Part shown: positions 40,624 through 54,444 of the stretch, in pieces | Layout of the letters: each line of letters opens with the position of its first letter | Position numbering within the stretch: position 1 is the stretch's first letter | Assembly (NCBI RefSeq): GCF_016406325.1 | Contig: NZ_CP066370.1 | Coordinates: 4,030,001-4,094,000, forward strand | Reading direction: 5' to 3' | DNA length: 64,000 bases | Origin: Shewanella putrefaciens | GTDB taxonomy: Bacteria; Pseudomonadota; Gammaproteobacteria; Enterobacterales; Shewanellaceae | Notes under the pieces: model-generated | Told to the model about the DNA's origin: nothing | The model's input: the letters and a program-made list of their open reading frames with translations, nothing else | Database searches by the model: none | Position numbers and translations under genes: made by a program

Positions 40624-43293
40624 ATGTCAGTAAACGCGGCAGACAATATGACAGATATGTATGCGTCATTAAGATCGAACGTGAGTATGTTAGGCCAAAT
40701 CCTTGGCGATACTATGCGAACCCATCTTGGGGACTCTTTTCTTGAGAAAGTTGAACAGATCCGTAAGCTTGCCAAAGACTCACGCAGAGGCGATCAAGCC
40801 GCCAGAGAGCAAATGCTCGAGTTACTCACGGCACTGCCAGACGAAGAATTAGTCCCTTTTGCAAAGGCATTCAATCAGTTCCTTAACTTAGCCAATTTAT
40901 CTGAACAATTTCATACTATTAGTCGCAATTGTGACGAGCTTGTTTGCGTTCCAGATCCAGTAGAACAACTCCTAGGTCGTATGCTCAATGGTCGGATTGA
41001 TCAAACAAAGATGCTCGACTGTCTAAAAACACTGGATATCGATCTAGTGCTAACAGCGCACCCCACTGAAATATCCCGTCGCACCCTGATCCAAAAATAC
41101 GCCGCCATCGTCGACTGCTTAACAGAGCAAGAAAATGACCAACTGTCGGATAGAGAACGTCAGCAAATCAATCTGCGCCTGCGCCAATTAATCGCGCAAA
41201 TATGGCACACCAATGAAATTCGCCGCGAGCGCCCCACCCCTGTGGATGAAGCCCGCTGGGGATTATCCACCATTGAAGAATCCCTCTGGCATGCGGTGCC
41301 TGACTTCTTAAGACAACTTAACGACCAAGTGCAGCAACGTACAGGGCAGCAATTACCGATTGATATCGCACCAGTGCGCTTTTCAAGCTGGATGGGCGGC
41401 GATCGCGACGGCAACCCGTTTGTTACCGCAAAAGTCACCCAAGAGGTGCTCGATCGTAACCGCCATGCCGCCGCCAGACTATTCTTAAAAGATATCGTGC
41501 TGCTGGTCGGTGAACTGTCGATGGAAGAAGCCAATGATGAGTTAAAGGCTTATACCAACAATAACTGCGAGCCCTATCGCCATGTATTACGCTCACTTCG
41601 TCAAAGGCTGCGCGATACCATAGATTATTTAAATGCACGCATCGAAGGCCACAATCCTGAAGTCGATAAGTCGAGCCTGATCTGGCAAGAAAGCGATCTC
41701 AAAGTACCGTTAGAAATGCTTTATAAGAGTTTAACCGACTGTGGCATGCGCTTAATCGCCAACGGTTTATTGCTCGATATTCTCCGCCGCCTCGCCTGTT
41801 TTGGCATTCATATGCTCAGACTCGACATTCGCCAAGATGCTAGCCGTCATAGCGATGTGCTCGCCGAGTTAACTCGTTACCTCGGCATGGGTGATTTCAA
41901 TCATTGGGATGAAACCGAGAAACAAGCCTTCCTATTACGCGAACTCAGCAACCGTCGTCCACTGATCCCAAGTAACTGGCAACCCTCGGCCGATGTGGCC
42001 GAAGTGCTTAATACCTGTCGTTTGATTGCTAAACATCCGGCCAAAGCACTCGGATCCTATGTGATTTCGATGGCGGGTAAGCCATCGGATGTATTAACGG
42101 TTTTACTGTTACTCAAAGAAACGGGCTGTTCGCACCCAATGCGCGTGGTGCCGCTATTTGAAACCTTGAGCGACTTAAACAATGCTGCGGCATGTATTAC
42201 TGATTTGCTCGATATCGACTGGTATCGTGGTTACACAAAAGGCATGCAAGAGGTCATGATTGGTTACTCTGACTCAGCCAAAGATGCTGGCGTCATGGCG
42301 GCAGCTTGGGCTCAGTATCGTGCCCAAGAACAATTGGTCGCGGTTTGTAAACAAGCGGGCGTCAAGCTCACACTATTCCATGGCCGTGGCGGCAGCATTG
42401 GTCGCGGGGGCGGTCCAGCACACAAAGCGATTCTATCCCAACCTCCGGGGTCGGTAGATGGCCGTATTCGTGTCACTGAGCAGGGCGAAATGATCCGCTT
42501 CAAGTTTGGCTTGCCAAAACTCGCGGTTCAAAGCTTAGCCTTGTATACCTCTGCCGTATTGGAAGCAACCCTGCTACCACCGCCAGAGCCTAAACAAGAA
42601 TGGCGCAATTGCATGCAACGCATCGCTGAAGAATCCGTGGGTGCATACCGTGGTATAGTGCGAGATGAACCGGATTTCGTGGCTTATTTCCGCGCGGCAA
42701 CGCCAGAAGTGGAATTAGGAAAACTGCCACTTGGCAGCCGCCCAGCTAAACGTCGTGTCGATGGTGGGATTGAAAGCCTACGGGCCATTCCGTGGATTTT
42801 TGCTTGGTCGCAAAACCGCTTGATGTTACCTGCATGGCTTGGCGCCGGTGAAGCACTTCAAGCCGCCAGTGAACGCGGTGAAATGGGTTTACTGCAAGAT
42901 ATGGAGCGGGAATGGCCCTTCTTCAGCACTCGCATTTCAATGCTAGAAATGGTCTACGCCAAGGCGGAACCTAATTTAGCCCGCTACTATGAAACCTGTT
43001 TAGTACCGAAAGACTTGCATCATTTAGGCGAAACCTTGCGCCAACGCTTAGATCTGGGCATTAAAGTCGTGCTTGAACTGACAAAATCAGATAGCTTAAT
43101 GGCGCATACTCCATGGAATCGCGAGTCAGTAAAACTGCGAAATCCGTATATCGATCCATTAAACTTCTTACAAACCGAGCTATTAGCGCGGACACGTAAG
43201 GAAACAACAGAAACTCCCGCGTCTGAACATGTGCAGCTAGCGCTAATGCTGACTATTGCAGGTGTGGCAGCGGGAATGAGAAACACTGGTTAA
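40624..43293 (+). CDS. ppc: Phosphoenolpyruvate carboxylase
   Basis: An 889-residue anaplerotic enzyme that makes oxaloacetate from PEP and bicarbonate. Catalytic His146 lies in [12 protein letters not shown]. The glycine loop [19 protein letters not shown] and the C-terminal RNTG are hallmarks of the family. It is divergent from the arg operon; oxaloacetate feeds aspartate, which ArgG consumes, but shared regulation is only suggested. Its stop overlaps the next start by one base (TAATG). Confidence 0.97.
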   Translation: MSVNAADNMTDMYASLRSNVSMLGQILGDTMRTHLGDSFLEKVEQIRKLAKDSRRGDQAAREQMLELLTALPDEELVPFAKAFNQFLNLANLSEQFHTISRNCDELVCVPDPVEQLLGRMLNGRIDQTKMLDCLKTLDIDLVLTAHPTEISRRTLIQKYAAIVDCLTEQENDQLSDRERQQINLRLRQLIAQIWHTNEIRRERPTPVDEARWGLSTIEESLWHAVPDFLRQLNDQVQQRTGQQLPIDIAPVRFSSWMGGDRDGNPFVTAKVTQEVLDRNRHAAARLFLKDIVLLVGELSMEEANDELKAYTNNNCEPYRHVLRSLRQRLRDTIDYLNARIEGHNPEVDKSSLIWQESDLKVPLEMLYKSLTDCGMRLIANGLLLDILRRLACFGIHMLRLDIRQDASRHSDVLAELTRYLGMGDFNHWDETEKQAFLLRELSNRRPLIPSNWQPSADVAEVLNTCRLIAKHPAKALGSYVISMAGKPSDVLTVLLLLKETGCSHPMRVVPLFETLSDLNNAAACITDLLDIDWYRGYTKGMQEVMIGYSDSAKDAGVMAAAWAQYRAQEQLVAVCKQAGVKLTLFHGRGGSIGRGGGPAHKAILSQPPGSVDGRIRVTEQGEMIRFKFGLPKLAVQSLALYTSAVLEATLLPPPEPKQEWRNCMQRIAEESVGAYRGIVRDEPDFVAYFRAATPEVELGKLPLGSRPAKRRVDGGIESLRAIPWIFAWSQNRLMLPAWLGAGEALQAASERGEMGLLQDMEREWPFFSTRISMLEMVYAKAEPNLARYYETCLVPKDLHHLGETLRQRLDLGIKVVLELTKSDSLMAHTPWNRESVKLRNPYIDPLNFLQTELLARTRKETTETPASEHVQLALMLTIAGVAAGMRNTG

Positions 43294-43838
43294 TGAAAAA
43301 ACTTTCCCGCACGATTTGCTTGGGACTGACTGTACTGCTTGGCGGCTGCGTCTCGCAGTACAGTATCAGCGAGCACGAAATGGAGAAGTACCTCAGTAAA
43401 GAGATCCATTTTGAGATTAAACAAGGCAATCAATTCGTTGGCGCAGAAGTGCGCATTAACGACATCAGTGTCAAGCTAGGAGCAAAACCTGACACTATGA
43501 GCGTAAGTGCCGCGACTCAAGTATCAATTAAGAATCCGATCTTTCCATTAAGTGCCAAACTCACAACAACTTTCGAAGCCAAGCCTTGGTATGACAGCGC
43601 AACGCACAGTGTCTATCTGCGCCAACTCGAATTAGTCAAAGTGGAATCAACGCCCAAGGATATTGAAAAAGCGATTAGCAGTGCCACACCTCAGGTGATG
43701 AGTTATCTAAGGCAATTCTTAGAAAGCCAGCCAGTCTATGTGCTTGATACTAATGATAGTAACCAAGCGCTAATGGCAAAAATGACCGAAAGCATTCAAG
43801 TTGCCCCTGGCAAATTAGTGCTTAAGTTCACGAAATAG
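43293..43838 (+). CDS. DUF1439 lipoprotein (YceB-like)
   Basis: A 181-residue lipoprotein with lipobox LGGC (Cys19) and a DUF1439 domain of beta-rich, TULIP/SMP-like appearance (about residues 25-175). Related E. coli protein YceB is an uncharacterised lipoprotein. It is coupled to ppc by a one-base stop/start overlap. The function is unknown. Confidence 0.82.
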   Translation: MKKLSRTICLGLTVLLGGCVSQYSISEHEMEKYLSKEIHFEIKQGNQFVGAEVRINDISVKLGAKPDTMSVSAATQVSIKNPIFPLSAKLTTTFEAKPWYDSATHSVYLRQLELVKVESTPKDIEKAISSATPQVMSYLRQFLESQPVYVLDTNDSNQALMAKMTESIQVAPGKLVLKFTK

Positions 43839-43867
43839 TCGATTGTTTTGTGGACCATCCACCATAG

Positions 43868-43893
43868 AAAATGCTCCCTCGGGAGCATTTTTG
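43868..43893. terminator. Bidirectional terminator between DUF1439 gene and cinA
   Basis: The stem AAATGCTCCC / GGGAGCATTT with a 2-nt loop is flanked by A and T runs. It lies between convergent genes. Confidence 0.8.
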
Positions 43894-43928
43894 TTAATAC
43901 ATTTAGATTGACTTAAGTCTGTAAAAAG

Positions 43929-45203
43929 TTACTTGCTGAAGCGTCCAATCGACTGATAATCGACAATTACCGCTTCAGCTAAAAGCTCACGTCTTAACAT
44001 ATCGTAGGCCACTGCAGCACTTAAACTGCGCACGAGATCCCGCGAACGTCTCGGTAGTTTAATCATCTGACTATAAACTCCATTACGGGTTGCTAGTGCA
44101 ATGGCAACTGTACCGACAGGTTTATCTTCCGTACCACCATCAGGCCCTGCGATCCCACTGGTTGCTAAAGCAAAATCACTATCTAAAATAGCACGTGCAC
44201 CCTTCGCCATTTCCTCAACCGTTGGAATCGACACGGCACCGTGATCGTCTAAAGTCGCCGGATTAACGCCTAAGACTCGCACCTTGGACTCGTTACTGTA
44301 AGTCACTAAACCGTGATGTAAATAGGATGAACTGCCCGCAAAGTCCACTAATTGACTGGTAATCATCCCGCCAGTGCAAGACTCGGCGACACTGAGCGTC
44401 AATCCAGAATTCAGCAGCCTAGAATGGATTTCTTCAGCAAGCGTCGCTTTATCTTCGGCTACAACCGCAGTACCCAGTACCATTTTGACATGCCCTGTTA
44501 CTCGTGGCAGCAACGCAATCGCCTTCTCGCCGCGGGCAAAGATCTTAATTTCAATATGCGGCATAGAGGAGCGATAACCAATCGTAATCCCCTCGGGTAA
44601 CTCCAATGGCTTAATTTTATCGGCAAGGGCAGATTCACCTTGGCCAATTGTCAGCAGTTTTTTAAGCGCCACCTTAGCATCGAGATTAAACTCTTCACGA
44701 ATAAAGGGAATAAACTGCTCTTTAACCATATGCTTAAGTTCAAATGGCACGCCTGGCGTAAAGAACAACCAAGCGCGATTTAACTTAACCCTAAATCCAC
44801 AGGCCGTCCCAACGGGGTTATCCACCATAACAGCAGATTCAGGCAGCATCGCCTGCTTTAAATTACTGACGGGCATCTCACGATTATTGCGGGTAAACCA
44901 ATCTTCTAACTGTTGGCGCCACTCGAGATTCTCAACTAAGGACTCTCCCTTAGCCTTGGCCATCGCCTCAGCGGACATATCATCGCTTGTCGGCCCTAAG
45001 CCACCATTGACTAGGATCACATCGGCATGCAAGCTGCGCTCTTGGAAAACCGCAATTAAGTCCTCAAGGCGATCGCCCACAGTAACTCGTCTTTGGATCT
45101 CAATGCCATGCTCCATCATAGTGCTGGCAAACCAGGCCGCATTGGTATCAACAATCTGACCCGATAGCACCTCTTCCCCAGTACAAATCATCTCTAACTT
45201 CAT
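43929..45203 (-). CDS. CinA-like protein / nicotinamide-nucleotide amidohydrolase
   Basis: A 424-residue two-domain CinA protein. The N-terminal MoCF/COG1058 domain ([33 protein letters not shown]) spans about residues 1-170, a linker follows, and the C-terminal PncC deamidase domain (about 260-415) contains [20 protein letters not shown] and [17 protein letters not shown]. It deamidates nicotinamide mononucleotide in pyridine nucleotide salvage and may also have ADP-ribose pyrophosphatase activity. It appears monocistronic. Confidence 0.9.
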   Translation of the reverse strand: MKLEMICTGEEVLSGQIVDTNAAWFASTMMEHGIEIQRRVTVGDRLEDLIAVFQERSLHADVILVNGGLGPTSDDMSAEAMAKAKGESLVENLEWRQQLEDWFTRNNREMPVSNLKQAMLPESAVMVDNPVGTACGFRVKLNRAWLFFTPGVPFELKHMVKEQFIPFIREEFNLDAKVALKKLLTIGQGESALADKIKPLELPEGITIGYRSSMPHIEIKIFARGEKAIALLPRVTGHVKMVLGTAVVAEDKATLAEEIHSRLLNSGLTLSVAESCTGGMITSQLVDFAGSSSYLHHGLVTYSNESKVRVLGVNPATLDDHGAVSIPTVEEMAKGARAILDSDFALATSGIAGPDGGTEDKPVGTVAIALATRNGVYSQMIKLPRRSRDLVRSLSAAVAYDMLRRELLAEAVIVDYQSIGRFSK

Positions 45204-45367
45204 CTCAAATCCTTATCTACCCCAACAAATTAAAACATAAGGTAAGTAACCGCTTAACTAATAGCAATACCTAGGGTAAAACCAGCGTTAAGATAGGTGT
45301 AGAAAAATCTGAGCACTATCAGGATAATGATGGGCAAACTGAATAAAATTTGATAAATGACAGATGC

Positions 45368-45396
45368 AAAAAAGCCAGCTTATTCAGCTGGCTTAT
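45368..45396 (-). terminator. rRNA operon terminator
   Basis: The stem GCCAGCT / AGCTGGC is followed by TTTTTT on the minus strand, about 25 bp after the 5S 3' end. Confidence 0.8.
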
Positions 45397-45419
45397 TACA
45401 TCTTTACAAGATAATTAGG

Positions 45420-45538
45420 CGCTTGGCGATGACCTACTCTCACATGGGGAGACCCCACACTACCATCGGCGCGATTGCGTTTCACTTCTGAGTTCGGGAT
45501 GGGATCAGGTGGTTCCACAATGCTATTGTCACCAAGCA
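45420..45538 (-). rRNA. rrf: 5S ribosomal RNA
   Basis: The minus strand begins TGCTTGGTGACAATAGC and closes with GCCAAGCGCC, forming helix I. The internal segments CCGAACTCAGAAGTGAAACG and GTAGTGTGGGGTCTCCCCAT are conserved 5S sequence. The length is about 119 nt; ends are accurate to a few bases. Confidence 0.95.
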
Positions 45539-45715
45539 TATTTGGTTTTAAACAAGACTCGAGAGCGCACTGCGTGCTGCTAGATTCTAGGAACTAAAAC
45601 CTGCTCTTATCTTATTTAATAATTCGGAAAACTGATTGTTTTTTGAGTCCACACTTCATTAAGTGTTTATATTCTGTCTAAGCTCACTTTGCAGTAAAAC
45701 CCATCTGGGTTGTAT
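45539..45715 (-). other. 23S-5S spacer
   Basis: About 177 bp with no tRNA gene. Its 23S-proximal end (45703-45721) is complementary to sequence just upstream of the 23S 5' end (48600-48618), forming the 23S processing stalk. Confidence 0.7.
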
Positions 45716-48599
<2,884 letters not shown>

Positions 48600-48606
<7 letters not shown>

Positions 48607-48618
48607 ATACAACCCAGA
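48600..48618 (-). repeat. 23S processing stalk, 5' arm
   Basis: CTTAACCATACAACCCAGAT here pairs with ATCTGGGTTGTATGGTTAAG at about 45703-45722. The resulting double strand flanks 23S and is the expected RNase III substrate. Confidence 0.75.
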
Positions 48619-48645
48619 TAGGTTTCTTTTTCGCTTGCCACTCCT

Positions 48646-48734
48646 CTTGTTATGCGGCGTTGCAAGTCTCATTCCTCAATCATGTAGCGCTGCTACACTC
48701 ATTCGTCATTCAACTTACGGCCTTGCCTAACAAG
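48646..48734. repeat. 89-bp imperfect inverted repeat in the 16S-23S spacer
   Basis: The two ends read CTTGTTATGC and, inverted, CTTGTTAGGC. The centre is the palindrome TGTAGCGCTGCTACA, and the arms are of equal length (43 nt each) with scattered mismatches. The transcript could fold into one long hairpin. It looks like a mobile or repeat-derived spacer block and may occur elsewhere in the genome. Confidence 0.55.
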
Positions 48735-48971
48735 CGATTGGCTGCGCTTATCTTATCGAAATAAGAAAAAACACATATCGAATTGTATTGCGACCAGCTT
48801 GGTTTTACTTGTCTCACTTCTGACCAAAGAAGTGGACGCGCCTTAGACTTGAATATTCAAGACACTTAATAAAGTGTTTGAGAACTCAATGTTCAATGCT
48901 TTCGCATTAAACTTTTTTCGTATCAACACAACGACAGACATCATTGTGTTTAATACTATCAGCTTTCCAAA

Positions 48972-48983
48972 TTGTTAAAGAGC
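48972..48983 (-). promoter_or_regulatory. boxA antitermination site before 23S
   Basis: On the minus strand GCTCTTTAACAA matches the rrn boxA core. It lies in the spacer between tRNA-Ala and 23S. Confidence 0.75.
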
Positions 48984-48989
48984 GGGCTT

Positions 48990-49026
48990 AAAAAAGCCAA
49001 AGATAATTTTTCAGTTTATCTTTGGC
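48990..49026 (-). terminator. Terminator-like hairpin inside the rRNA operon
   Basis: A perfect 11-bp stem (48996-49006 with 49016-49026; GCCAAAGATAA type) with a 9-nt loop is followed on the transcribed minus strand by six T residues at 48990-48995. It lies 23 nt after tRNA-Ala and 6 nt before boxA. It has all the features of an intrinsic terminator, although it must be read through to make 23S. Confidence 0.65.
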
Positions 49027-49049
49027 ATCTCTAACCATAATGCAGTAAA

Positions 49050-49125
49050 TGGTGGAGCTATGCGGGATCGAACCGCAGACCTCCTGCGTGCAAGGCAGGC
49101 GCTCTCCCAGCTGAGCTATAGCCCC
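49050..49125 (-). tRNA. tRNA-Ala (anticodon TGC)
   Basis: A 76-nt cloverleaf starting GGGGCTATAGCTCAGCTGGG with anticodon loop CTTGCAC, T-loop GGTTCGATCC and an encoded CCA end. The acceptor stem is GGGGCTA / TAGCTCC with a G-U pair. It is the second spacer tRNA of the rRNA operon. Confidence 0.96.
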
Positions 49126-49200
49126 ATTTACATGCAGTGCGAGTAAATAAGATGTTCCAAACCTCTTAAAGGATTGGTTTGCCAATCATTTCTTATCAAG

Positions 49201-49260
49201 GCGGACAGTGGCGACGTTTAGTTCACTAAACGAGTCACTTTCCAACGCTGAGAAGGAAGG
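49201..49260. repeat. Hairpin in tRNA-Ile/tRNA-Ala spacer
   Basis: A central CGTTTAG / CTAAACG stem (49215-49221 with 49226-49232) with a TTCA loop extends with partial pairing of GTGGCGA against AGTCAC. It is a probable spacer processing structure. Confidence 0.5.
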
Positions 49261-49263
49261 ATT

Positions 49264-49339
<76 letters not shown>

Positions 49340-49366
49340 ATCTTATTGATAAATCTACAACCATCC

Positions 49367-49433
49367 AGAACCACCGACCTCACCCTACTCTTTATGAGGG
49401 GATTGGGGTGCTAACCAGTTAAGCTACAGACCC
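49367..49433 (-). pseudogene. Decayed tRNA-Ile copy in the 16S-tRNA-Ile spacer
   Basis: On the minus strand GGGTCTGTAGCT, CTGGTTAG and GGGTGAGGTCGGTGGTTC repeat the tRNA-Ile sequence, but the D-arm is changed (TTAACTGG for TCAGCTGG) and the anticodon loop is replaced by a longer segment (AATCCCCTCATAAAGAGTA). The chain stops in the T-loop with no 3' acceptor strand. The plus-strand 19-mer GAACCACCGACCTCACCCT is shared exactly at 49283-49301 and 49368-49386, and the 5' flank is shared too (GCTACAGACCCATCTT at 49329-49344 and 49423-49438), which shows it is a tandem duplicate. Confidence 0.75.
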
Positions 49434-49451
49434 ATCTTTTACTCTTTCTTC

Positions 49452-49477
49452 TATCAAGCAAATCTGTGTGAACACTC
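49452..49477 (-). repeat. 16S processing stalk, 3' arm
   Basis: A 26-nt segment beginning TATCAAGCAAATCTGTGTG is complementary, with one mismatch, to 51272-51297 upstream of 16S. Together they would form the RNase III stem that brackets 16S rRNA. Confidence 0.8.
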
Positions 49478-49501
49478 AAAAGGTACACGGATGTACCGAA
49501 T

Positions 49502-49528
49502 GTCGAAAATGCAGGAGCATTTTTCGAC
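49502..49528 (-). other. Hairpin just after 16S
   Basis: GTCGAAAATGC pairs with GCATTTTTCGAC with one bulge. No U-run follows in the direction of transcription, so it is a spacer structure, not a terminator. Confidence 0.5.
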
Positions 49529-49552
49529 CAAGCATCGAGTTAGTCGTATAGG

Positions 49553-51095
<1,543 letters not shown>

Positions 51096-51271
51096 AAGTT
51101 TTGGTGAAACCCGAAGGTTTCGGCTCAACGAATTCTGTTCGAATTAATCTTGCGATTAACTCTTTGTACATATTGCTATGGACACTCTTCACTCTCGTGA
51201 AAGAATTGGTTGATTTAATTCTTTGACTGCCAACCCGAAGGCTAAGCAGTTTCGATTAACTCAACACCTGT

Positions 51272-51297
51272 GAGTGTCCACACAGATTTGCTTGATA
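51272..51297 (-). repeat. 16S processing stalk, 5' arm
   Basis: This is the partner of 49452-49477 in the 16S leader and lies next to boxA. Confidence 0.8.
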
Positions 51298-51300
51298 TAT

Positions 51301-51311
51301 TGTTAAAGAGC
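51301..51311 (-). promoter_or_regulatory. boxA antitermination site in 16S leader
   Basis: On the minus strand GCTCTTTAACA matches the rrn boxA core, located between promoter P2 and 16S. Confidence 0.75.
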
Positions 51312-51362
51312 GTTGACCATTCGCTTACACACTTCAGTGTTTTCAGCGGGTCAGGGCTGCGT

Positions 51363-51390
51363 ATTCTACGCATTCCCGTTAGTGCGTCAA
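51363..51390 (-). promoter_or_regulatory. rRNA operon promoter P2
   Basis: On the minus strand the -35 is TTGACG, the spacer is 16 bp and the -10 is TAGAAT, followed by a GC-rich discriminator (ACGCAG). Confidence 0.75.
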
Positions 51391-51500
51391 GTAGTTTTTT
51401 CAACTTTCTCAACACTCATCGTTTAGCTCGCTAACCGATGAACTGCATGGCTTTCTTTGCTTAACTTGCGTTTCGCTGTCTGCCCTGTCAGTGGATGCGC

Positions 51501-51528
51501 ATTATAGGCAGCGAAACTTTTTGTGCAA
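51501..51528 (-). promoter_or_regulatory. rRNA operon promoter P1
   Basis: On the minus strand the -35 is TTGCAC, the spacer 16 bp and the -10 a perfect TATAAT, followed by GCGC. This is the short-spacer, GC-discriminator form typical of stringently controlled rrn P1 promoters. The AT-rich block upstream (about 51580-51660) could serve as an UP/Fis region. Confidence 0.8.
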
Positions 51529-51754
51529 GGGCTTTTTCATGCCAGCTGAACTGTACGTCGATATTTTAGACATCATGTTTAATTTTTGACTATTAATGAT
51601 TATTCATAAAATTTTAAAATCGCTATTTATCTAATAAATGATAAATCACGCTCAATTTTTCGGCAGAACTCTAGTGTAAAAGTAAATAATTCATTACCAT
51701 ATACTTGCTGTTAACAGTTATTTATCAATTTCCCATTCATCAGAGAGCATTCTT

Positions 51755-52216
51755 ATGCAAAAGTCATTTCTTATTGTCTTGATTGTCGCCATTATTGGCG
51801 CAGTAGCACTATCTCAGTTCGCAACGCCATTATCAGCTATTGCTTTTGTCGCTGGCGCTATCATTGCAAGTCTTGTTTTTAAATTTGTTCCAGAGACTTC
51901 ATCATCTCATGCTTCAGAAGAACAATATGTTGGCCCTACTATGACCTTATATGTAGGTAACCTGCCTTATCGTGTTCATGAGGGTGAAGTAAAAGTATTA
52001 TTTGGCGAATTTGGTCCAGTTAACTCTGTACGTTTAGTCAGAGATCGTAAGACAGGTCGTCGTAAAGGTTTTGGTTTTGTGGAGATGTCAGAGTCTGGCG
52101 CACAAAAGGCCATGGTCAAATTGAACGACTATAATTTCCAAGAAAGAACCTTGAAGGTAAGAGAAGCTAAAACACAGGATTCCGAAGGTACAGAGCGAAC
52201 TGGTACCGACGAGTAG
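51755..52216 (+). CDS. Membrane-anchored RRM RNA-binding protein
   Basis: A 153-residue protein with two hydrophobic N-terminal segments (about residues 4-20 and 26-45) followed by a single RRM domain. RNP2 is LYVGNL (65-70) and RNP1 is RKGFGFVE (103-110). The C-terminal tail is polar. The aromatic RNP positions needed for RNA stacking are intact (Tyr66, Phe106, Phe108). An AGAG-type site precedes the ATG. It is divergent from the rRNA operon and convergent with murI. The RNA target is unknown. Confidence 0.8.
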   Translation: MQKSFLIVLIVAIIGAVALSQFATPLSAIAFVAGAIIASLVFKFVPETSSSHASEEQYVGPTMTLYVGNLPYRVHEGEVKVLFGEFGPVNSVRLVRDRKTGRRKGFGFVEMSESGAQKAMVKLNDYNFQERTLKVREAKTQDSEGTERTGTDE

Positions 52217-52237
52217 TCCTAGATATGTAAATTGAAC

Positions 52238-53044
52238 TTAGTTGATTGTGGCTATTCGCTCAATAGCTGAAAAACCACAATCGGCTAATGTTGATGATAA
52301 TCCTTCGCTTATTTCCGCTTTAGTATAATACGCCGACATACTTGCTTTACCTCCCATCGTTTTATTATCCAGCACCTCACTTTCCTGTGCTAAGAGCGCT
52401 ACTACTCGCTTTGCAATCGCTTCACCAGAATCTAATAAGGTGACACCAGCACCAAGCACAAGTTGTAATTCATTACGGATCATGGGGAAATGTGTACAGC
52501 CCAAAACAAGTACATCAAGATCGGCTGCAACAACTGGTGCTAATATGCGTGCTAGCCTTTCTATATTTAGAATGCCAGTTGCAACTTTTTGCTCTGCCAT
52601 CATAACTAATTCTGAGCAACCAAAAAGTTCAACATGGCACCCATCTGCAAACTGGCTGATCAGTTTATGGGTGTAGTGCCGCCTCACGGTACCTGGTGTA
52701 GCCAAGAGACCAATACGTTTACTCTTAGACATTAGGGCCGCAGGTTTAATAGCGGGAACAACGCCCACTATTGGTATTGAGAGTTTTTCGCGTAATGCGG
52801 GCAATACAAGGGTACTTGCAGTATTACAGGCAACGACGACAATTGCAGCATCAATACGAATCGCGAGTTCTTCAATTAATGTTACACAGCCAGAAATTAA
52901 TACCTGCTCCTCAAGCTCACCATAGGGTAATCTCGCATTATCGAAAAGATAACAGTACTCTTTTTGGGGAAGAAGTTTACGAATTTCCGCTAGTACAGAT
53001 AGACCACCAATCCCAGAATCAAACACTAATATAGGTCGCGACAA
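52238..53044 (-). CDS. murI: Glutamate racemase
   Basis: A 268-residue cofactor-independent racemase that makes D-glutamate for peptidoglycan. The two catalytic cysteines lie in VVACNTAST (Cys73) and LVLGCTHFP (near residue 185). The N-terminal FDSGIGGLSVLAEI is conserved. It commonly lies near rRNA operons and trmA in gammaproteobacteria, as here. Confidence 0.95.
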   Translation of the reverse strand: MSRPILVFDSGIGGLSVLAEIRKLLPQKEYCYLFDNARLPYGELEEQVLISGCVTLIEELAIRIDAAIVVVACNTASTLVLPALREKLSIPIVGVVPAIKPAALMSKSKRIGLLATPGTVRRHYTHKLISQFADGCHVELFGCSELVMMAEQKVATGILNIERLARILAPVVAADLDVLVLGCTHFPMIRNELQLVLGAGVTLLDSGEAIAKRVVALLAQESEVLDNKTMGGKASMSAYYTKAEISEGLSSTLADCGFSAIERIATIN

Positions 53045-53279
53045 TTGAGTCTCCAGTCCTGGTTACTATGAATAGACTACAAAAAGAGAGTGAAATGTGA
53101 GCTTAGTGATCCAATCCGTGTATTCAATCGCAATGACAAACTCAATGCATGGTAAAACATCTCACTAGCGGAGCGGATTTTCCCACAGCTTTGTCCAAAC
53201 CGCAAAAGCAAGATACTGGACATTCGTGTCACCTAGTATAATATTTGCGCCCCAATTTACAGCAACGGTGAATCAAACA

Positions 53280-54377
53280 ATGAACTTAGCAGCAATGGAC
53301 CCTCAGACTTATGATGCGCAGTTAGAACACAAGCGTATCAAGCTAGAACAAGCCTTTGCCCAATTTGAAACACCGAGTGTTGAAGTTTTTGCCTCAGAGC
53401 CAGCTAACTACCGTATGCGCGCGGAATTCCGCATGTGGCATGATGGTGACGACTTATACTATTACATGTTCGATAAAGTATTGAATGAGAAAGTACGTTG
53501 CGATCAATACTTACCAGCTAGCGTGCTCATCAATCAAATGATGTCGGCCTTAATCGCCGAGCTGAAACCGAATCCGAGTCTAAGGCACAAACTGTTCCAA
53601 GTGGATTTTTTGTCGACTTTAAGCGGCGAGATCTTAGTGTCTTTGCTTTATCACAGGCAGCTTGATGACCAATGGCGCACCAATGCGGCTGCACTGAAAG
53701 CCAAGTTAAGTAGCCAGTTTAACGTCAACATCATCGGCCGTGCCCGTAAGCAAAAAATCGATTTAGATAAAGACTTTGTGGTTGAGTCATTACAAGTAAA
53801 TGATAAAACCTTCTTATATAAGCAAATCGAGAATAGCTTTACCCAACCGAACGCTAAAGTAGCAGTCAAAATGTTGGAGTGGGCAATCGATGTCACTCAA
53901 GATAGCCAAGGCGATTTGCTTGAGCTTTACTGTGGCAATGGTAACTTTTCAATTGCATTGGCCCAAAACTTTAATCGCGTACTTGCGACTGAACTTGCGA
54001 AACCCTCGGTAGAGGCCGCGCAATACAATATTGAGGCTAATGGCATTAAAAATCTGCAGATTATCCGTATGTCGGCTGAAGACTTTAGTGATGCTATGGC
54101 AAAAAAACGCAGTTTTAGGCGTTTAGAAGGGATCGATCTTGATAGCTATGTTTGTAATACTATTTTTGTCGACCCACCACGCGCTGGAATCGATCCTGAT
54201 ACTTTGGCCTTAGTGCAAGGTTACGAGCGGATTTTATATATTTCCTGTAATCCTGACACCTTAAAAGACAATCTGGAACAACTGTACAAAACCCATAGAG
54301 TCACACGATTTGCCCTATTTGATCAGTTCCCCTACACCGATCATATGGAGACAGGTGTCTTGCTGGAACGTCGTTAA
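53280..54377 (+). CDS. trmA: tRNA (uracil-5-)-methyltransferase
   Basis: A 365-residue SAM-dependent enzyme that forms m5U54 in tRNA. Motifs are [19 protein letters not shown] (SAM site), [12 protein letters not shown] and [15 protein letters not shown] with the nucleophilic Cys. I use the ATG at 53280, with GGTGA upstream and the family N-terminus [15 protein letters not shown]; the longer frame from 53226 is not conserved. Confidence 0.94.
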   Translation: MNLAAMDPQTYDAQLEHKRIKLEQAFAQFETPSVEVFASEPANYRMRAEFRMWHDGDDLYYYMFDKVLNEKVRCDQYLPASVLINQMMSALIAELKPNPSLRHKLFQVDFLSTLSGEILVSLLYHRQLDDQWRTNAAALKAKLSSQFNVNIIGRARKQKIDLDKDFVVESLQVNDKTFLYKQIENSFTQPNAKVAVKMLEWAIDVTQDSQGDLLELYCGNGNFSIALAQNFNRVLATELAKPSVEAAQYNIEANGIKNLQIIRMSAEDFSDAMAKKRSFRRLEGIDLDSYVCNTIFVDPPRAGIDPDTLALVQGYERILYISCNPDTLKDNLEQLYKTHRVTRFALFDQFPYTDHMETGVLLERR

Positions 54378-54396
54378 CCACTAACCTCGAACCGAT

Positions 54397-54431
54397 AAAA
54401 GCAAAAGGAGCCCGAGGCTCCTTTTGCTTTT
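54397..54431. terminator. Bidirectional terminator between trmA and fabR
   Basis: A 16-bp perfect stem, AAAAGCAAAAGGAGCC with its complement, and a 3-nt loop, separating convergent genes. Confidence 0.85.
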
Positions 54432-54444
54432 CACAAATATCAAA

